From Thauera aromatica_A (GTDB taxonomy: Bacteria > Pseudomonadota > Gammaproteobacteria > Burkholderiales > Rhodocyclaceae), in contig NZ_JALLIK010000108.1 of NCBI RefSeq assembly GCF_023093595.1, positions 141,957-205,956 of the forward strand: DNA of 64,000 nucleotides. The letters run 5' to 3'. Position 1 is the first letter of the stretch. Each line of letters opens with the position of its first letter. This document shows, in pieces, positions 28,028 to 37,266 of this stretch. Both the position numbers and the translations under genes were made by a program. Under the pieces are notes generated by a model that saw only the letters and a program-made list of their open reading frames with translations, was not told the DNA's origin and did not search any database.

Positions 28028-28798
28028 GTGCGCCGGGATGGGAAAGGCGAGGCGGTGGAGCTGTCGCACGCGATGGTGATCGACGGCACGGCGGTGGACC
28101 TGGTGCTGCGTCGTTCGGCGCGCCGCTCCTTCGCTCTGCAGATCGACCATTGCGGTGCGCGCGTGGCGGTGCCGCTGCGCACTTCGCTGCAGGAGATCGA
28201 GCGTTTCGTTCACAGCCACGGGCGCTGGCTGCTCGATCGGCTGAAGGCGAGCGCGGAGGCGGCACGGGCGCCGGTGCTGGAGGTCGCGGACGGGGTGCAA
28301 CTCCCTCTGTTCGGCTGTCCGCTCAGGCTGCGCCTGCGCGAAGGCGGCAGAACGCAGTGGCGGGCGGCGCTCGACGGCGGCGAAGAACTCGTGCTCCCGC
28401 TCGGGGGCGATCCCTCGCGTGCGCTGCTGCGCGCGCTCCAGGCCCGGGCGCTGCCCTGGTATCGCGGGCGGGTGGCGGAGTATTGCCATCGCCTCGGCCT
28501 GAAGCAGCCACCGGTGCGATTGTCGAACGCGGTGACGCGCTGGGGCAGTTGCAGCAGCCGCTCGGGGATACGCCTGCACTGGCGACTCATCCACCTGCAG
28601 CCGGGGCTGATCGATTACGTGGTGGCCCACGAAGTGGCGCATCTGATCGAGATGAATCATTCCCCGCGCTTCTGGGCCGTGGTGGAAGACGTCTATCCGA
28701 ACTGGCGCGCTGCGCGTTCGGCGCTGCGCGCGGCCGCGCCGACCCTGCCGGTGATCGGGGCGCACAGCGCACCGGGCCGCGGCGCCGCGGCAGGCTGA
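28028..28798 (+). CDS. YgjP-like zinc metallopeptidase domain protein (DUF45)
   Basis: About 256 residues if the GTG at 28028 is used; TTG 28022 and ATG 28073 are alternatives and none has a clear ribosome site. The C-terminal half carries the YgjP/WLM-type zinc motif HEVAHLIEMNHSPRFW, preceded by TRWGSCSSRSGIRLHWRLI, both diagnostic for the DUF45 family. It is probably cytoplasmic. It starts within a few bases of the preceding stop and is likely co-transcribed with it. Confidence 0.85.
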   Translation: MRRDGKGEAVELSHAMVIDGTAVDLVLRRSARRSFALQIDHCGARVAVPLRTSLQEIERFVHSHGRWLLDRLKASAEAARAPVLEVADGVQLPLFGCPLRLRLREGGRTQWRAALDGGEELVLPLGGDPSRALLRALQARALPWYRGRVAEYCHRLGLKQPPVRLSNAVTRWGSCSSRSGIRLHWRLIHLQPGLIDYVVAHEVAHLIEMNHSPRFWAVVEDVYPNWRAARSALRAAAPTLPVIGAHSAPGRGAAAG

Positions 28799-28851
28799 GC
28801 CGGCCCGCCCTCCGCCACCCTTCTTTCCATCCTCCGACCAAGGAGAATTTC

Positions 28852-29238
28852 ATGCGTATTCTGCACACGATGTTGCGCGTCGGCGATCTGGAGCGTTCCC
28901 TCGCGTTCTATACCGAAGTCCTGGGAATGCGCCTGCTGCGTCGCCAGGACTACCCGGACGGCAGGTTCACGCTGGCCTTCGTCGGTTACCAGGACGAAAA
29001 GGACGCAGCGGTGCTCGAATTGACGTACAACTGGGGCGTGGATGCCTATGAGGCGGGTAACGCCTACGGCCATATCGCGCTCGAAGTGCCCGATGCGAAG
29101 AAGGCCTGCGACGAGATCCGCGCCCGCGGCGGCAAGGTGGTGCGTGAAGCCGGGCCGATGAAGCACGGTTCGACCGTGATCGCGTTCGTCGAAGACCCCG
29201 ACGGCTACAAGGTGGAGTTGATCGAACGCCGGGACTGA
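28852..29238 (+). CDS. gloA: Lactoylglutathione lyase (glyoxalase I)
   Basis: The protein has 128 residues, the usual bacterial GloA length. It converts the hemithioacetal of methylglyoxal and glutathione to S-lactoylglutathione. The metal ligands expected for the E. coli-type Ni enzyme are present: H5 (MRILHTMLRV), the Glu in VLELTYNWG, the His in GHIALEV and the final Glu in YKVELIE. A strong AAGGAG precedes the ATG, and 53 bases separate it from the peptidase gene. Confidence 0.97.
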   Translation: MRILHTMLRVGDLERSLAFYTEVLGMRLLRRQDYPDGRFTLAFVGYQDEKDAAVLELTYNWGVDAYEAGNAYGHIALEVPDAKKACDEIRARGGKVVREAGPMKHGSTVIAFVEDPDGYKVELIERRD

Positions 29239-29255
29239 ACGCCGGCGCCGCGCGC

Positions 29256-30335
29256 TCACATCGGTGTGGCGGCCGTTCGCGCGTTCCCGTGCGCTGGCGC
29301 TGGAGTGTCGCGAAAGCGTGCGTGGATGGCGAGCACGTCATTCCAGCGGTGCAGGAAGGCATCCACGCAGCGGCGGTCGAAGTGGCTGCCGCAGCCGGCG
29401 CGCAGGAGTGCGATGGCGCGGGAGAACCGCCATGCCGGTTTGTACGGGCGTGCCGAGGTGAGTGCATCGAAGACGTCGGCCACCGCGACGATGCGCCCGG
29501 CGAGGGGAATCGCCTCGCCGGAGAGCCCTTGCGGGTAGCCGCTGCCGTCGATTTTTTCGTGGTGCGACAGGGCGATGGTCGCCCCCAGGCGCAGAATGCT
29601 GGAGGAGGAGTCCTTCAGGATGTCGTAGCCGATGCGGGGATGGCGCTTCATGATGGCGAATTCATCCTCGGTGAGTTTCCCGGCCTTGAGCAGGATGTCG
29701 TCCGGGATGCCGAGCTTGCCGACGTCGTGCATCGGCGCGGCCATCAGCATGGCTTCGGCGAACTCTTCGGGATAGCTCAGGGCACGCGCAATCAGCGCCG
29801 AATAGTGTGACATGCGCTGGATGTGGGCGCCGGTTTCCGGATCGCGGAATTCGGCTGCGCGCGCCAGCCGGGTGATCGTTTCACGCTCGCGCTCGAGGAT
29901 TTCGGTGGTGGCGCGGCGCACTTCGGCCGCCAGGCTGGCGGTACGCTGGCGGGTTGCGAGGTGGGCACTGCGCAATTTCAGCATGTTGCGCACCCGTGGC
30001 TCGAACTCGTGGGTGTCGAAGGGTTTGGTCAGGAAGTCGCTGGCGCCGCATTCAAGCGCCTGGTAGCGCACCCGGCGATCATCGCTGGCGGTCACCATCA
30101 GGATCGGAAGATCGTCGCTGTCGCGGCGTGCACGGAGATGGCGGATGAATTCCAGGCCATCCATCTCGGGCATCCTGTAGTCCACGATGACGAGGTCGGG
30201 GTCGTTGGCGTCGCACCATGCCAGCCCCTGGAGCGCACGATCGAACGCCACCGGGGTCGCGCCGGGCAGGCGGCCGACGAGCCGGGCCATCAGCGTGAGG
30301 TTGAGCGGCGTGTCATCGACGATGGCGACGTTCAT
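29256..30335 (-). CDS. Response regulator with HD-GYP phosphodiesterase domain
   Basis: The ATG at 30335 (MNVAIVDDTPLNLTLM) gives 359 residues. The receiver domain has the phosphoacceptor Asp in LVIVDYRMPEMDG and the lysine in LTKPF. A linker helix leads to an HD-GYP domain with MHDVGKLGIPD and HHEKIDGSGYPQGL, so all metal and GYP residues are intact. Such proteins hydrolyse cyclic di-GMP. No cognate kinase is adjacent. Its 3' end converges on gloA with 17 bases between stops. Confidence 0.93.
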   Translation of the reverse strand: MNVAIVDDTPLNLTLMARLVGRLPGATPVAFDRALQGLAWCDANDPDLVIVDYRMPEMDGLEFIRHLRARRDSDDLPILMVTASDDRRVRYQALECGASDFLTKPFDTHEFEPRVRNMLKLRSAHLATRQRTASLAAEVRRATTEILERERETITRLARAAEFRDPETGAHIQRMSHYSALIARALSYPEEFAEAMLMAAPMHDVGKLGIPDDILLKAGKLTEDEFAIMKRHPRIGYDILKDSSSSILRLGATIALSHHEKIDGSGYPQGLSGEAIPLAGRIVAVADVFDALTSARPYKPAWRFSRAIALLRAGCGSHFDRRCVDAFLHRWNDVLAIHARFRDTPAPAHGNARTAATPM

Positions 30336-30410
30336 CGGTTGACCGGGCGAGATCGAAACGCTGCCATCGTGGCCCCGGCGAATGCCGGGGGCGAGGAAAT
30401 AAGTCGCGGA

Positions 30411-30446
30411 GCAAAAAAGAAAAATGGCGCCGTTTTGCGGCGCCAT
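30411..30446 (-). terminator. Terminator after the nitronate monooxygenase-like gene
   Basis: On the minus strand ATGGCGCC and GGCGCCAT pair around GCAAAAC and are followed by TTTTTCTTTTTT. It lies 8 bases after the stop at 30454 and separates this gene from the HD-GYP gene. Confidence 0.9.
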
Positions 30447-30453
30447 CCCGCGC

Positions 30454-31698
30454 TCAGTCGGGGAGCGCGACCTTGTTGTCGGTGCTGAACTGGTAATCGT
30501 GGAACACGTGCTCGGCGCTCAGGATGCGGTAGTCGCCGTTCTCGTCGCGATGTGAAGTGTCCTTCAGGCGGTAGGTGTAGTGACCGCAGGTCCAGCAGTC
30601 GAAGTTGCGCATGTGGGTGCACAGGCAGGTCTTGTCCCGCACCTTCACTTTCTTCGCGTCCGGATGTGCCGCCACTTCGCGGTTGTAGGCATCGATGTAC
30701 TGACAGTTGCCGTGCGAGTCGAGCAGGTAGCCGTAGGCCTCGCAGTTGGGGCGGATTCCGCTGCCGATCGCGGGGCTGCTCTTGAGCATCCGCATCGGGT
30801 AACCGGTGGGGGAGATCTGGTTGACCTCGATCTCGCTTTCGCTGGCCTTGAAATAATGCTGTTTGACGTCGTCGGGCAGGCCGCATTCCTGGGTGACGGT
30901 GAAACGCGTCGCCACCTGCACCGCAGCGGCGCCCGCCTCGAGGAAATCGACCGCATCGCTTCCGGTGAAGATGCCGCCGGCCGGAATCAGCGGAATGTCG
31001 AGCTGCTGCTCGCGCATCCAGTTACGGATCTCGGCGACGATGGTGGCGAGGTCGTACTGCGCCCAGTCCATGCCGAAGCCCAGATGGCCGCCGGCGAGCG
31101 GGCCTTCGATTACCACGAAATCGGGCAGGCGGCCGGTGCGCGCGCTTTTCTTCAGGAACAGCTGCAGCGCGCGCAGCGAGGAGACGATGATGCCGAGCTT
31201 GACGTCGTGGAAGCGGGGGTGATCCTCGATCAGCGCGAACGAGCCGAGGTGCAGGCCGGCCGCCAGGGTGATGCCGTCGATGCCGTGGTCCATCGCGGTC
31301 CGCAGGCGCACCCGGAGGGTGTCCCGCGGACTGTTCATCGTCAGCTTTTCCATGCAGTTGATGAACACCAGGCCCGGCCCGCGCTTGGCTTCCATCGTGC
31401 GCCCGACATGGGTCGCGGTAGCCTCGGCGATCAGGCCGAGATCGAACTGCACCACTGACTTGTCGGTGTTGGCGACGTTGAACTTGTACTGCTGGAGCTT
31501 GTTCTTGACGTACTTGGTGTTGTAGCGGCGGTCCGAAACCGTGGGCAGCATCGCGTCGGAGATGTGACCGACCCCACCCAGACGGGCGGCTTCCAGGGCA
31601 AGATCGGCGGTCGAGATATCGACTCCCATCCCTCCTACCATGATCGGTACCAGTTCCTGCGAGCCCAGTCGTAGGCGAAAATCATCCACGCGCTTCAT
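30454..31698 (-). CDS. NAD(P)H-dependent flavin oxidoreductase, nitronate monooxygenase family
   Basis: The protein has 414 residues. A TIM-barrel FMN enzyme of the 2-nitropropane dioxygenase family: PIMVGGMGVDISTADLALEAARLGGVGHISD at the N-terminus, VIEGPLAGGHLGFG and IPLIPAGGIFTGSDAVDFLEAGAAAVQVATRF in the flavin-binding part. The C-terminal tail has an unusual cysteine cluster (DKTCLCTHMRNFDCWTCGHY) not found in classical nitronate monooxygenases, which suggests a bound metal or a subfamily role. It is a single gene with its own terminator. Confidence 0.85.
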   Translation of the reverse strand: MKRVDDFRLRLGSQELVPIMVGGMGVDISTADLALEAARLGGVGHISDAMLPTVSDRRYNTKYVKNKLQQYKFNVANTDKSVVQFDLGLIAEATATHVGRTMEAKRGPGLVFINCMEKLTMNSPRDTLRVRLRTAMDHGIDGITLAAGLHLGSFALIEDHPRFHDVKLGIIVSSLRALQLFLKKSARTGRLPDFVVIEGPLAGGHLGFGMDWAQYDLATIVAEIRNWMREQQLDIPLIPAGGIFTGSDAVDFLEAGAAAVQVATRFTVTQECGLPDDVKQHYFKASESEIEVNQISPTGYPMRMLKSSPAIGSGIRPNCEAYGYLLDSHGNCQYIDAYNREVAAHPDAKKVKVRDKTCLCTHMRNFDCWTCGHYTYRLKDTSHRDENGDYRILSAEHVFHDYQFSTDNKVALPD

Positions 31699-31921
31699 TG
31701 ATTCAGTGTCCGTTGTATCGGCAGTCCAGCATTATCACCCGAGTCAGGGTTCCGGCCCAGCCCCGCAGCACATCGGGCATGCCCGGCATGCCATCCGGCC
31801 CGCTTGTGGGCCCGTCCGGCAGCGCCCGTTGGCGGCCCCCGCAGAGGCGCCGGCGGGCGCCTGCGGCCCCGCCGGCGAGAACATTGCTTACAACTGCGCC
31901 GATGTCTGGCGCGCGTAGGTG

Positions 31922-31950
31922 TTGAATGCTGACGCTGGCCTGCGTACCAT
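31922..31950 (+). promoter_or_regulatory. Sigma-70-like promoter of ssrA
   Basis: TTGAAT (31922-31927), a 17-base spacer and TACCAT (31945-31950). Transcription would start near 31957, just before the acceptor piece of tmRNA. I see no gene in 31699-31921, only GC-rich sequence. Confidence 0.6.
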
Positions 31951-31956
31951 AGCCCT

Positions 31957-32200
31957 CATGGTTGTAATCCCGGCAATCTGGAGGCGTTCTGGACAGGGGT
32001 TCGATTCCCCTCACCTCCACCCAAGCGCATTCGGGAGTGTGTTTGGGTGGGGGTGTACCGGTTTCGACAGGGCGGGCAAAGGTGAGCAGGCAACCCGAGA
32101 GGCGACGGACGTAATCCGCGCAAAACCATAAACGCCAACGATGAGCGTTTCGCACTGGCCGCCTAAGGCCTATGCCGAGGCCGCTTGAGCCTTGTTACCA
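31957..32200 (+). ncRNA. ssrA: Circularly permuted (two-piece) tmRNA
   Basis: The gene order is reversed relative to one-piece tmRNA. First comes the acceptor piece with T arm GGGGTTCGATTCCCC and acceptor strand CACCTCC plus discriminator A (32012-32019). An intervening segment (about 32022-32048) follows, then the coding piece starting GGGGGTG (32049-32055) and GTTTCGACAGG. GGGGGTG pairs with CACCTCC with one G-U wobble. The resume frame at 32134-32166 encodes ANDERFALAA and a TAA stop. The RNA rescues stalled ribosomes with SmpB and tags the product for proteolysis. Outer ends are estimates. A hairpin at about 32213-32228 may lie beyond the 3' end. Confidence 0.93.
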
Positions 32201-32425
32201 AAGAAAAGCCGGTGGGGACTTCGGTCCCCATCGTCACGTCTACCGGGTGCCGAGTGCGCCCCGCCTTTCGTTTCGCCGCGCCGGTCGATGTGCGGCGCAC
32301 TCGGTAAGCGTGCAGCGAAGGCGGTTTGCAACGCAGCGGCGTAACCGGGCGAGGCGGGCGGGTGCGGTGTTGTGTGACAATCGGGAAATTGCCCGCCGCT
32401 CCAAGCCCTCCAAGCCGCTAACGCC

Positions 32426-33523
32426 ATGTCTTCTCGCCACCCCTTCATCGTCATTGCCAGCCTGATCGGCCTCGCACTCCTGGCCGGCTATGCCTGGCAT
32501 GCGAGCCGAAGTCCGGGGGGCGTGCCGCGCTCCGGTCCCGATGCGCCGGCGGCCGTGGTGCCGGTCGCGGTCGAGACGCACGCAGTGCGGACGCTGGCGC
32601 TGGCCGATGACGTCACCGCGGTCGGCTCGCTGGTGTCGAATGAATCGGTGGTGCTGCGCCCCGAAGTGGCCGGGCGGATCGCCGCGATCGGCTTTCGCGA
32701 TGGCAGCGCGGTGCGGCGCGGCGACGTGCTGGTCGAACTGGATGCCGCGGTGCAGCGCGCCGAGCTGGAGCAGGCGCGCGCCGCTCTCACCCTCGCCGAA
32801 TCGAGCTTCCATCGTGCCCAGGATCTGTTCGCGCGCAAATTCGTCAGCCAGAGCAGCCTCGACAGCGCCCGTGCCCAGCTCGAGGTGGCGCGTGCCGGCG
32901 TCGCGCTGGCGCAGGCGCGGCTGGCGCGCATGCAGATCCGCGCCCCCTTCGACGGTGTGGTGGGGCTCCGTAGCGTGAGCCCGGGCGACTTCGTCAAGGA
33001 CGGGGACGCGCTGGTCAATGTCGAAGATATCGCCACCTTGAAGGTCGATTTCCGTCTGCCCGAGCAGTACCTCGACCGGGTGCGGGCGGGGCAGACCCTG
33101 TCGCTCGCCAGCGACGCGCTGCCGGGGGAGCGCTTCGCCGCCACCGTCGACGCGGTCGATCCGCTGGTCGATGCGCAGGGCCGGGCGCTGCGCCTGCGCG
33201 CCCGGCTGGAAAATCCGGGAATGCGGCTGCGTCCGGGCGGCTTCGTGCGCGTGCGCCTGATCCTGGCCGAGCGCGGCGACGTGGTGATGGTGCCCGAGAC
33301 GGCCCTGGTGCCGGCGCCCGGCAACGTGCAGTTCGTCTACCGGGTCGCCGAGGGCAAGGCACAGCGGGTGGTGGTCGGCACCGGCGTGCGCCGCGAGGCG
33401 ATGGTCGAGATCGTCGACGGCCTGCAGGCGGGCGACCAGGTGGTGACCGCGGGACAGCTGAAGCTGCGCGACGGTGCCCCAGTGCAGGTGCGCGCCGGCG
33501 GCAGCGCGGCGCCGGCCGACTGA
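32426..33523 (+). CDS. RND efflux periplasmic adaptor (MFP/HlyD family)
   Basis: The protein has 365 residues. An N-terminal membrane anchor (FIVIASLIGLALLAGYAW) is followed by a lipoyl/barrel-sandwich domain split by a helical hairpin (VLRPEVAGRIAAIGFRDGSAVRRGDVLVELD, ARAALTLAESSFHRAQDLF, then RMQIRAPFDGVVGLRSVSPGDFV). Beta-barrel and membrane-proximal domains complete it. It bridges the inner-membrane pump to an outer-membrane channel. The RND gene starts 9 bases after its stop. Bases 32201-32425 upstream hold no gene that I can recognise. Confidence 0.93.
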   Translation: MSSRHPFIVIASLIGLALLAGYAWHASRSPGGVPRSGPDAPAAVVPVAVETHAVRTLALADDVTAVGSLVSNESVVLRPEVAGRIAAIGFRDGSAVRRGDVLVELDAAVQRAELEQARAALTLAESSFHRAQDLFARKFVSQSSLDSARAQLEVARAGVALAQARLARMQIRAPFDGVVGLRSVSPGDFVKDGDALVNVEDIATLKVDFRLPEQYLDRVRAGQTLSLASDALPGERFAATVDAVDPLVDAQGRALRLRARLENPGMRLRPGGFVRVRLILAERGDVVMVPETALVPAPGNVQFVYRVAEGKAQRVVVGTGVRREAMVEIVDGLQAGDQVVTAGQLKLRDGAPVQVRAGGSAAPAD

Positions 33524-33532
33524 GAGCGGGCG

Positions 33533-36500
33533 ATGGTCGTCTCCGAGATCTGCATCCGCCGCCCGGTGTTCGCCACCGTGCTGTCCCTGCTGGTGCTGCT
33601 GGTCGGGCTGATGTCGTACTCGCGCCTTGCCGTGCGCGAGTACCCCAACATCGACGAGCCGGTGGTCACCGTCGACACCACCTACCGCGGCGCCAGCGCC
33701 GAGATCGTCGAGTCGCAGGTGACGAAGCCGCTGGAGGACTCGCTCGCCGGGATCGAGGGGGTGGACGTGCTGTCCTCGATCAGCCGCCAGGAGCGCAGCC
33801 AGATCACCGTGCGCTTCCGCGTCGAGCGCGCTGCCGACAGCGCCGCCGCCGACGTGCGCGACCGCGTCTCGCGGGTGCGCCGGCGCCTGCCCGACGACAT
33901 CGACGAGCCGGTGATCGCCAAGGTCGAGGCCGACGCCAACCCGATCATCTGGGTGGCGTTCTCGTCCGACCGCCACTCGGCGCTGGAGATGAGCGACTTC
34001 GCCAGCCGCATCATCAAGCCGCGCCTGCAGACCCTGCCCGGCGCGGCCGACGCCCGCGTGTACGGCGAGCGCCGCTATGCGATGCGGATCTGGCTCGACC
34101 GCGAGCGCCTGGCCGCATTCGGCCTCACCGTGCAGGACGTCGAGGACGCCATCCGGCGCCAGAACGTGGAACTCCCGGCTGGGCGCATCGAGAGCCGCGA
34201 GCGCGAGTTCGCCGTCGTCGCACAGACCGATCTGGCCGAGCCGGCCCAGTTCGCCGCCGTCGTCGTGCGCCCGCCGGCCACGCCCGACGCCTATACGGTG
34301 CGCATCGGCGATGTCGGCCGGGTGGAGCTGGCGCCCGAGAGCGAGCGCACTTCGGTGCGCTTCCTGGGGCGGCCGTCGATCTCGATCGGCCTGATCAAGC
34401 AGGCCACCGCCAACCCGCTCGATCTCAAGCGCGGGCTGGTGGAGATGCTGCCGCGACTCGAGGCCGAGCTGCCGGCCGGGATGTCGATGACGATCGCCAA
34501 CGACACCACGGTGTTCATCGAGCGCTCGATCGAGGCGGTGTTCACCACGATCTGGGAGGCGGTGCTGCTGGTCGCCGCGGTGTGCTTCTTCTTCCTGCGC
34601 AACTGGCGGGCGATGCTGGTGCCGCTGGTGACGATTCCGGTGTCGCTGGTGGGGGCGTTCACGCTGATGTTCGCCTTCGGCTTCTCGATCAACACCCTGA
34701 CCCTGCTCGCCCTGGTGCTGGCGATCGGCCTCGTCGTCGACGACGCGATCGTGGTCCTGGAGAACATCTACCGCCACATCGAGGACGGCATGGCGCCGCT
34801 CGCCGCGGCCTTCCGCGGGGCGAAGGAGATCGGCTTCGCGATCGTGGCGATGACGATCACGCTGGCCGCGGTGTATGCCCCGGTGGCGTTCATGAGCGGG
34901 CGCACCGGCAAGCTGTTTACCGAGTTCGCCCTCACCCTGGCCGGCGCGGTGCTGGTGTCGGGCTTCGTCGCGCTGACCCTGTCGCCGATGATGTGCGCCC
35001 GGCTGCTGCGCCATGAGCGGCGCCATGGTGCGGTGTACAACGCCATCGAAGGCTTTCTCGGGGCGCTGACCGCGGGCTACCGCCGGACCCTGGCGGCGGC
35101 GCTGGCGCGGCGCTGGGTGGTGATGCTGGCGTTCGCGGTGGTGGCCGGCAGCGCGGTGGTGCTGCTCGGGCAGCTGAAGACCGAGCTCGCACCGCAGGAG
35201 GACCGTGGCCGCGTGATCGGGATCTTCTCCGGCCCGGAAGGCGCCTCCCTCGATTACATGGCGCGTTACGCGCGCGAGATCGAGGACGTCTATGCCGGGC
35301 TGCCCGAAGTCGACCGCTACCTGGTGATCGCCGGCAACCCGACCGTGTCCCAGGGCATCTCCTTCGTCGGCTTCACCGACTGGGCCGCGCGCACACGCTC
35401 GGCGGCGCAGATCGGCGCCGAGCTGCAGCCGAAGCTGCGCGCCATCCCCGGCGTCAACGCCTTCCCGGTGCAGCCCGCCTCGTTCGGCCAGAGTCCGCGT
35501 TCGCGCCCGGTCGGCTTCGTGGTTTCGACTTCGGAGAGTTACGACGAACTCGCCCGCGTCGCCGACGCCCTGCTCGATGCGATGCGCGCCAACCCCGGCT
35601 TCGTGTCGCCCGACACCGACCTCAAGCTGACGCTCCCCGAGCTCGCGGTGGACGTCGACCGCGACCGCGCCGCCGACCTCGGGGTCGCGGTGGATGTGAT
35701 CGGGCGCACCCTGGAAACCATGCTCGGCGGCCGCCCGGTCACCCGCTTCAAGCGCGATGCCGAGCAGTACGACGTGATCGTGCAGGTCGAGGCCGGCAGC
35801 CGTGCCGACCCGCGCGACATCCGCGACATCTTCGTGCGCGCCCGCGATGGCGGGATGGTGCCGCTGTCGAGCGTGGTGGCGGTGAGCGAGCGGGTGGCGC
35901 CGCGCGAGCTCAACCATTTCGGCCAGCGCCGCTCGGTGACGATCTCCGCCAATCTGGCGCCGGACTACGCCCTCGGCGAGGCCCTGCAGTGGCTGGAGGA
36001 CACTGCCGCGCGCACCCTGCCGCCGGGCTACGGCACCGACTACGATGGCCAGTCGCGCGAGTTCAAGACCAGTTCGGCGAGCCTGGCGCTGGTGTTCGTG
36101 CTCGCGCTCGCCTTCATCTACCTGGTGCTGGCGGCGCAGTTCGAGAGCTTCCGCGATCCCTTCATCATCATGCTGACGGTGCCGCTGTCGATGGCGGGTG
36201 CACTCGGCGCGCTGTGGCTTGCCGGCGGCACGCTCAACGTCTACAGCCAGATCGGGCTGGTGACCCTGGTCGGCCTGATCACCAAGCACGGCATCCTGAT
36301 CGTCGAGTTCGCCAACCAGCTGCGCGAACCGGGGCAGGGGCGGACGGTCGACGAGGCGGTGCTGGAGGCGGCGGTGCTGCGCCTGCGACCGATCCTGATG
36401 ACCACCGGAGCGATGGTGCTGGGGGCGATCCCGCTCGCGCTCGCCACCGGGGCCGGGGCCGAGAGCCGCCAGCAGATCGGCTGGGTGATCGTCGGCGGGT

Positions 36501-36607
36501 TGCTGATTGGCACCGTGTTCACCCTGTTCGTGGTGCCGACGGTGTACACGCTGCTGGCGCGGCGGGCGCGCGCGGCGGTGGCGGCGCCGGGCGGGGCGGC
36601 GGGCTGA
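33533..36607 (+). CDS. RND multidrug efflux transporter, HAE1 family
   Basis: The protein has 1024 residues, typical RND length. It is a proton-driven trimeric inner-membrane pump with twelve helices and two large periplasmic loops. The N-terminus (ICIRRPVFATVLSLLVLLVG) and the proton-relay segment LAIGLVVDDAIVVLENIYRHIE in TM4, with its Asp pair, are intact. The second half repeats the fold (LVLAAQFESFRDPFIIMLTVPLSMAGALGAL; GLITKHGILIVEFANQ). There is no outer-membrane factor gene, so it may borrow a TolC-type channel. The substrate is unknown. Confidence 0.95.
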   Translation: MVVSEICIRRPVFATVLSLLVLLVGLMSYSRLAVREYPNIDEPVVTVDTTYRGASAEIVESQVTKPLEDSLAGIEGVDVLSSISRQERSQITVRFRVERAADSAAADVRDRVSRVRRRLPDDIDEPVIAKVEADANPIIWVAFSSDRHSALEMSDFASRIIKPRLQTLPGAADARVYGERRYAMRIWLDRERLAAFGLTVQDVEDAIRRQNVELPAGRIESREREFAVVAQTDLAEPAQFAAVVVRPPATPDAYTVRIGDVGRVELAPESERTSVRFLGRPSISIGLIKQATANPLDLKRGLVEMLPRLEAELPAGMSMTIANDTTVFIERSIEAVFTTIWEAVLLVAAVCFFFLRNWRAMLVPLVTIPVSLVGAFTLMFAFGFSINTLTLLALVLAIGLVVDDAIVVLENIYRHIEDGMAPLAAAFRGAKEIGFAIVAMTITLAAVYAPVAFMSGRTGKLFTEFALTLAGAVLVSGFVALTLSPMMCARLLRHERRHGAVYNAIEGFLGALTAGYRRTLAAALARRWVVMLAFAVVAGSAVVLLGQLKTELAPQEDRGRVIGIFSGPEGASLDYMARYAREIEDVYAGLPEVDRYLVIAGNPTVSQGISFVGFTDWAARTRSAAQIGAELQPKLRAIPGVNAFPVQPASFGQSPRSRPVGFVVSTSESYDELARVADALLDAMRANPGFVSPDTDLKLTLPELAVDVDRDRAADLGVAVDVIGRTLETMLGGRPVTRFKRDAEQYDVIVQVEAGSRADPRDIRDIFVRARDGGMVPLSSVVAVSERVAPRELNHFGQRRSVTISANLAPDYALGEALQWLEDTAARTLPPGYGTDYDGQSREFKTSSASLALVFVLALAFIYLVLAAQFESFRDPFIIMLTVPLSMAGALGALWLAGGTLNVYSQIGLVTLVGLITKHGILIVEFANQLREPGQGRTVDEAVLEAAVLRLRPILMTTGAMVLGAIPLALATGAGAESRQQIGWVIVGGLLIGTVFTLFVVPTVYTLLARRARAAVAAPGGAAG

Positions 36608-36675
36608 AAAAGCGCAGCGCGGGGACGGCCGTGCCCGCCGCGCCCGCGGAATGTCAGTCCGAGGTCATCCCGAGC

Positions 36676-37221
36676 TCAGCCGAAGAAGTGGGGGAAGAGC
36701 CGGCGCTTGTCTTCCGCGGTGAGTCCTTCCATGCGCCGGATGTTGCGTTCGGGGATGGCGTCGATGTCGGGGTAATGGGCGAGGACGTGCTCCAGGCTGT
36801 CCTCGCGCAGCAGGTGCAGCAGCGGCCACGGCGAACGGTTGGTGAGGTTGCCCGGATCGTCGGGCGCGGTGTCGGCGAACTGGTACTGGGGGTGGAAGCT
36901 CGCCACCTGCAGCTCGCCCTCCCAGCCGAACTGCTCGACCCAGAGGTCGACCGCGTCGAGGAAGTCATTGTAGTCGGCGAAGTCCTCGAGCATAGCGGGG
37001 ATCGCCAGCAAGGTGGTCTCGAGCTCGGCCGCCGGGGTGTCGGACAGGCGCTCGAGTTCGGCCTGCAGGTCGTTGAGCAGGGTTTCCTCGTCGGTGGCGT
37101 GGCTGACCGCGATGCGCACGCGCTTTTCCCGGCGCGGTTTGGCGGCGAAGGGGCAGAGGTCGAGGCCGATGACGACTTCGTCCAGCCAGTGTTCGATGTC
37201 GGCGATGATCTGTTCGTCCAT
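36676..37221 (-). CDS. DUF1415 family protein
   Basis: The protein has 181 residues starting MDEQIIADIEHWLDEVVIGLDLCPFAAKP. The block around LCPFA, the central DFADYNDFLDAVD segment and FHPQYQF..NRSPWPLLHLLREDS are the hallmarks of DUF1415, found widely in proteobacteria with no known function. It is probably soluble. Its stop converges on the RND gene and it lies 45 bases upstream of miaA on the same strand. Confidence 0.9.
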   Translation of the reverse strand: MDEQIIADIEHWLDEVVIGLDLCPFAAKPRREKRVRIAVSHATDEETLLNDLQAELERLSDTPAAELETTLLAIPAMLEDFADYNDFLDAVDLWVEQFGWEGELQVASFHPQYQFADTAPDDPGNLTNRSPWPLLHLLREDSLEHVLAHYPDIDAIPERNIRRMEGLTAEDKRRLFPHFFG

Positions 37222-37266
37222 GGGAGCCTCGGAAGGTGAGTGGGCGGAAGCGGGAGCGGGGAAGGC

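Noticed and set aside
32211..32232. Hairpin GGGGAC-TTCG-GTCCCC as a strong ssrA terminator
   Set aside because: No T-run follows on the plus strand; only the minus strand has one. Its role is unclear, so it was not listed as a terminator.
32240..36289. A 1349-codon open frame on the minus strand across the RND efflux genes
   Set aside because: It is antisense to two clear efflux proteins, is full of His, Arg and Gly runs, and has no domain signature. Long antisense frames are expected at this GC content.
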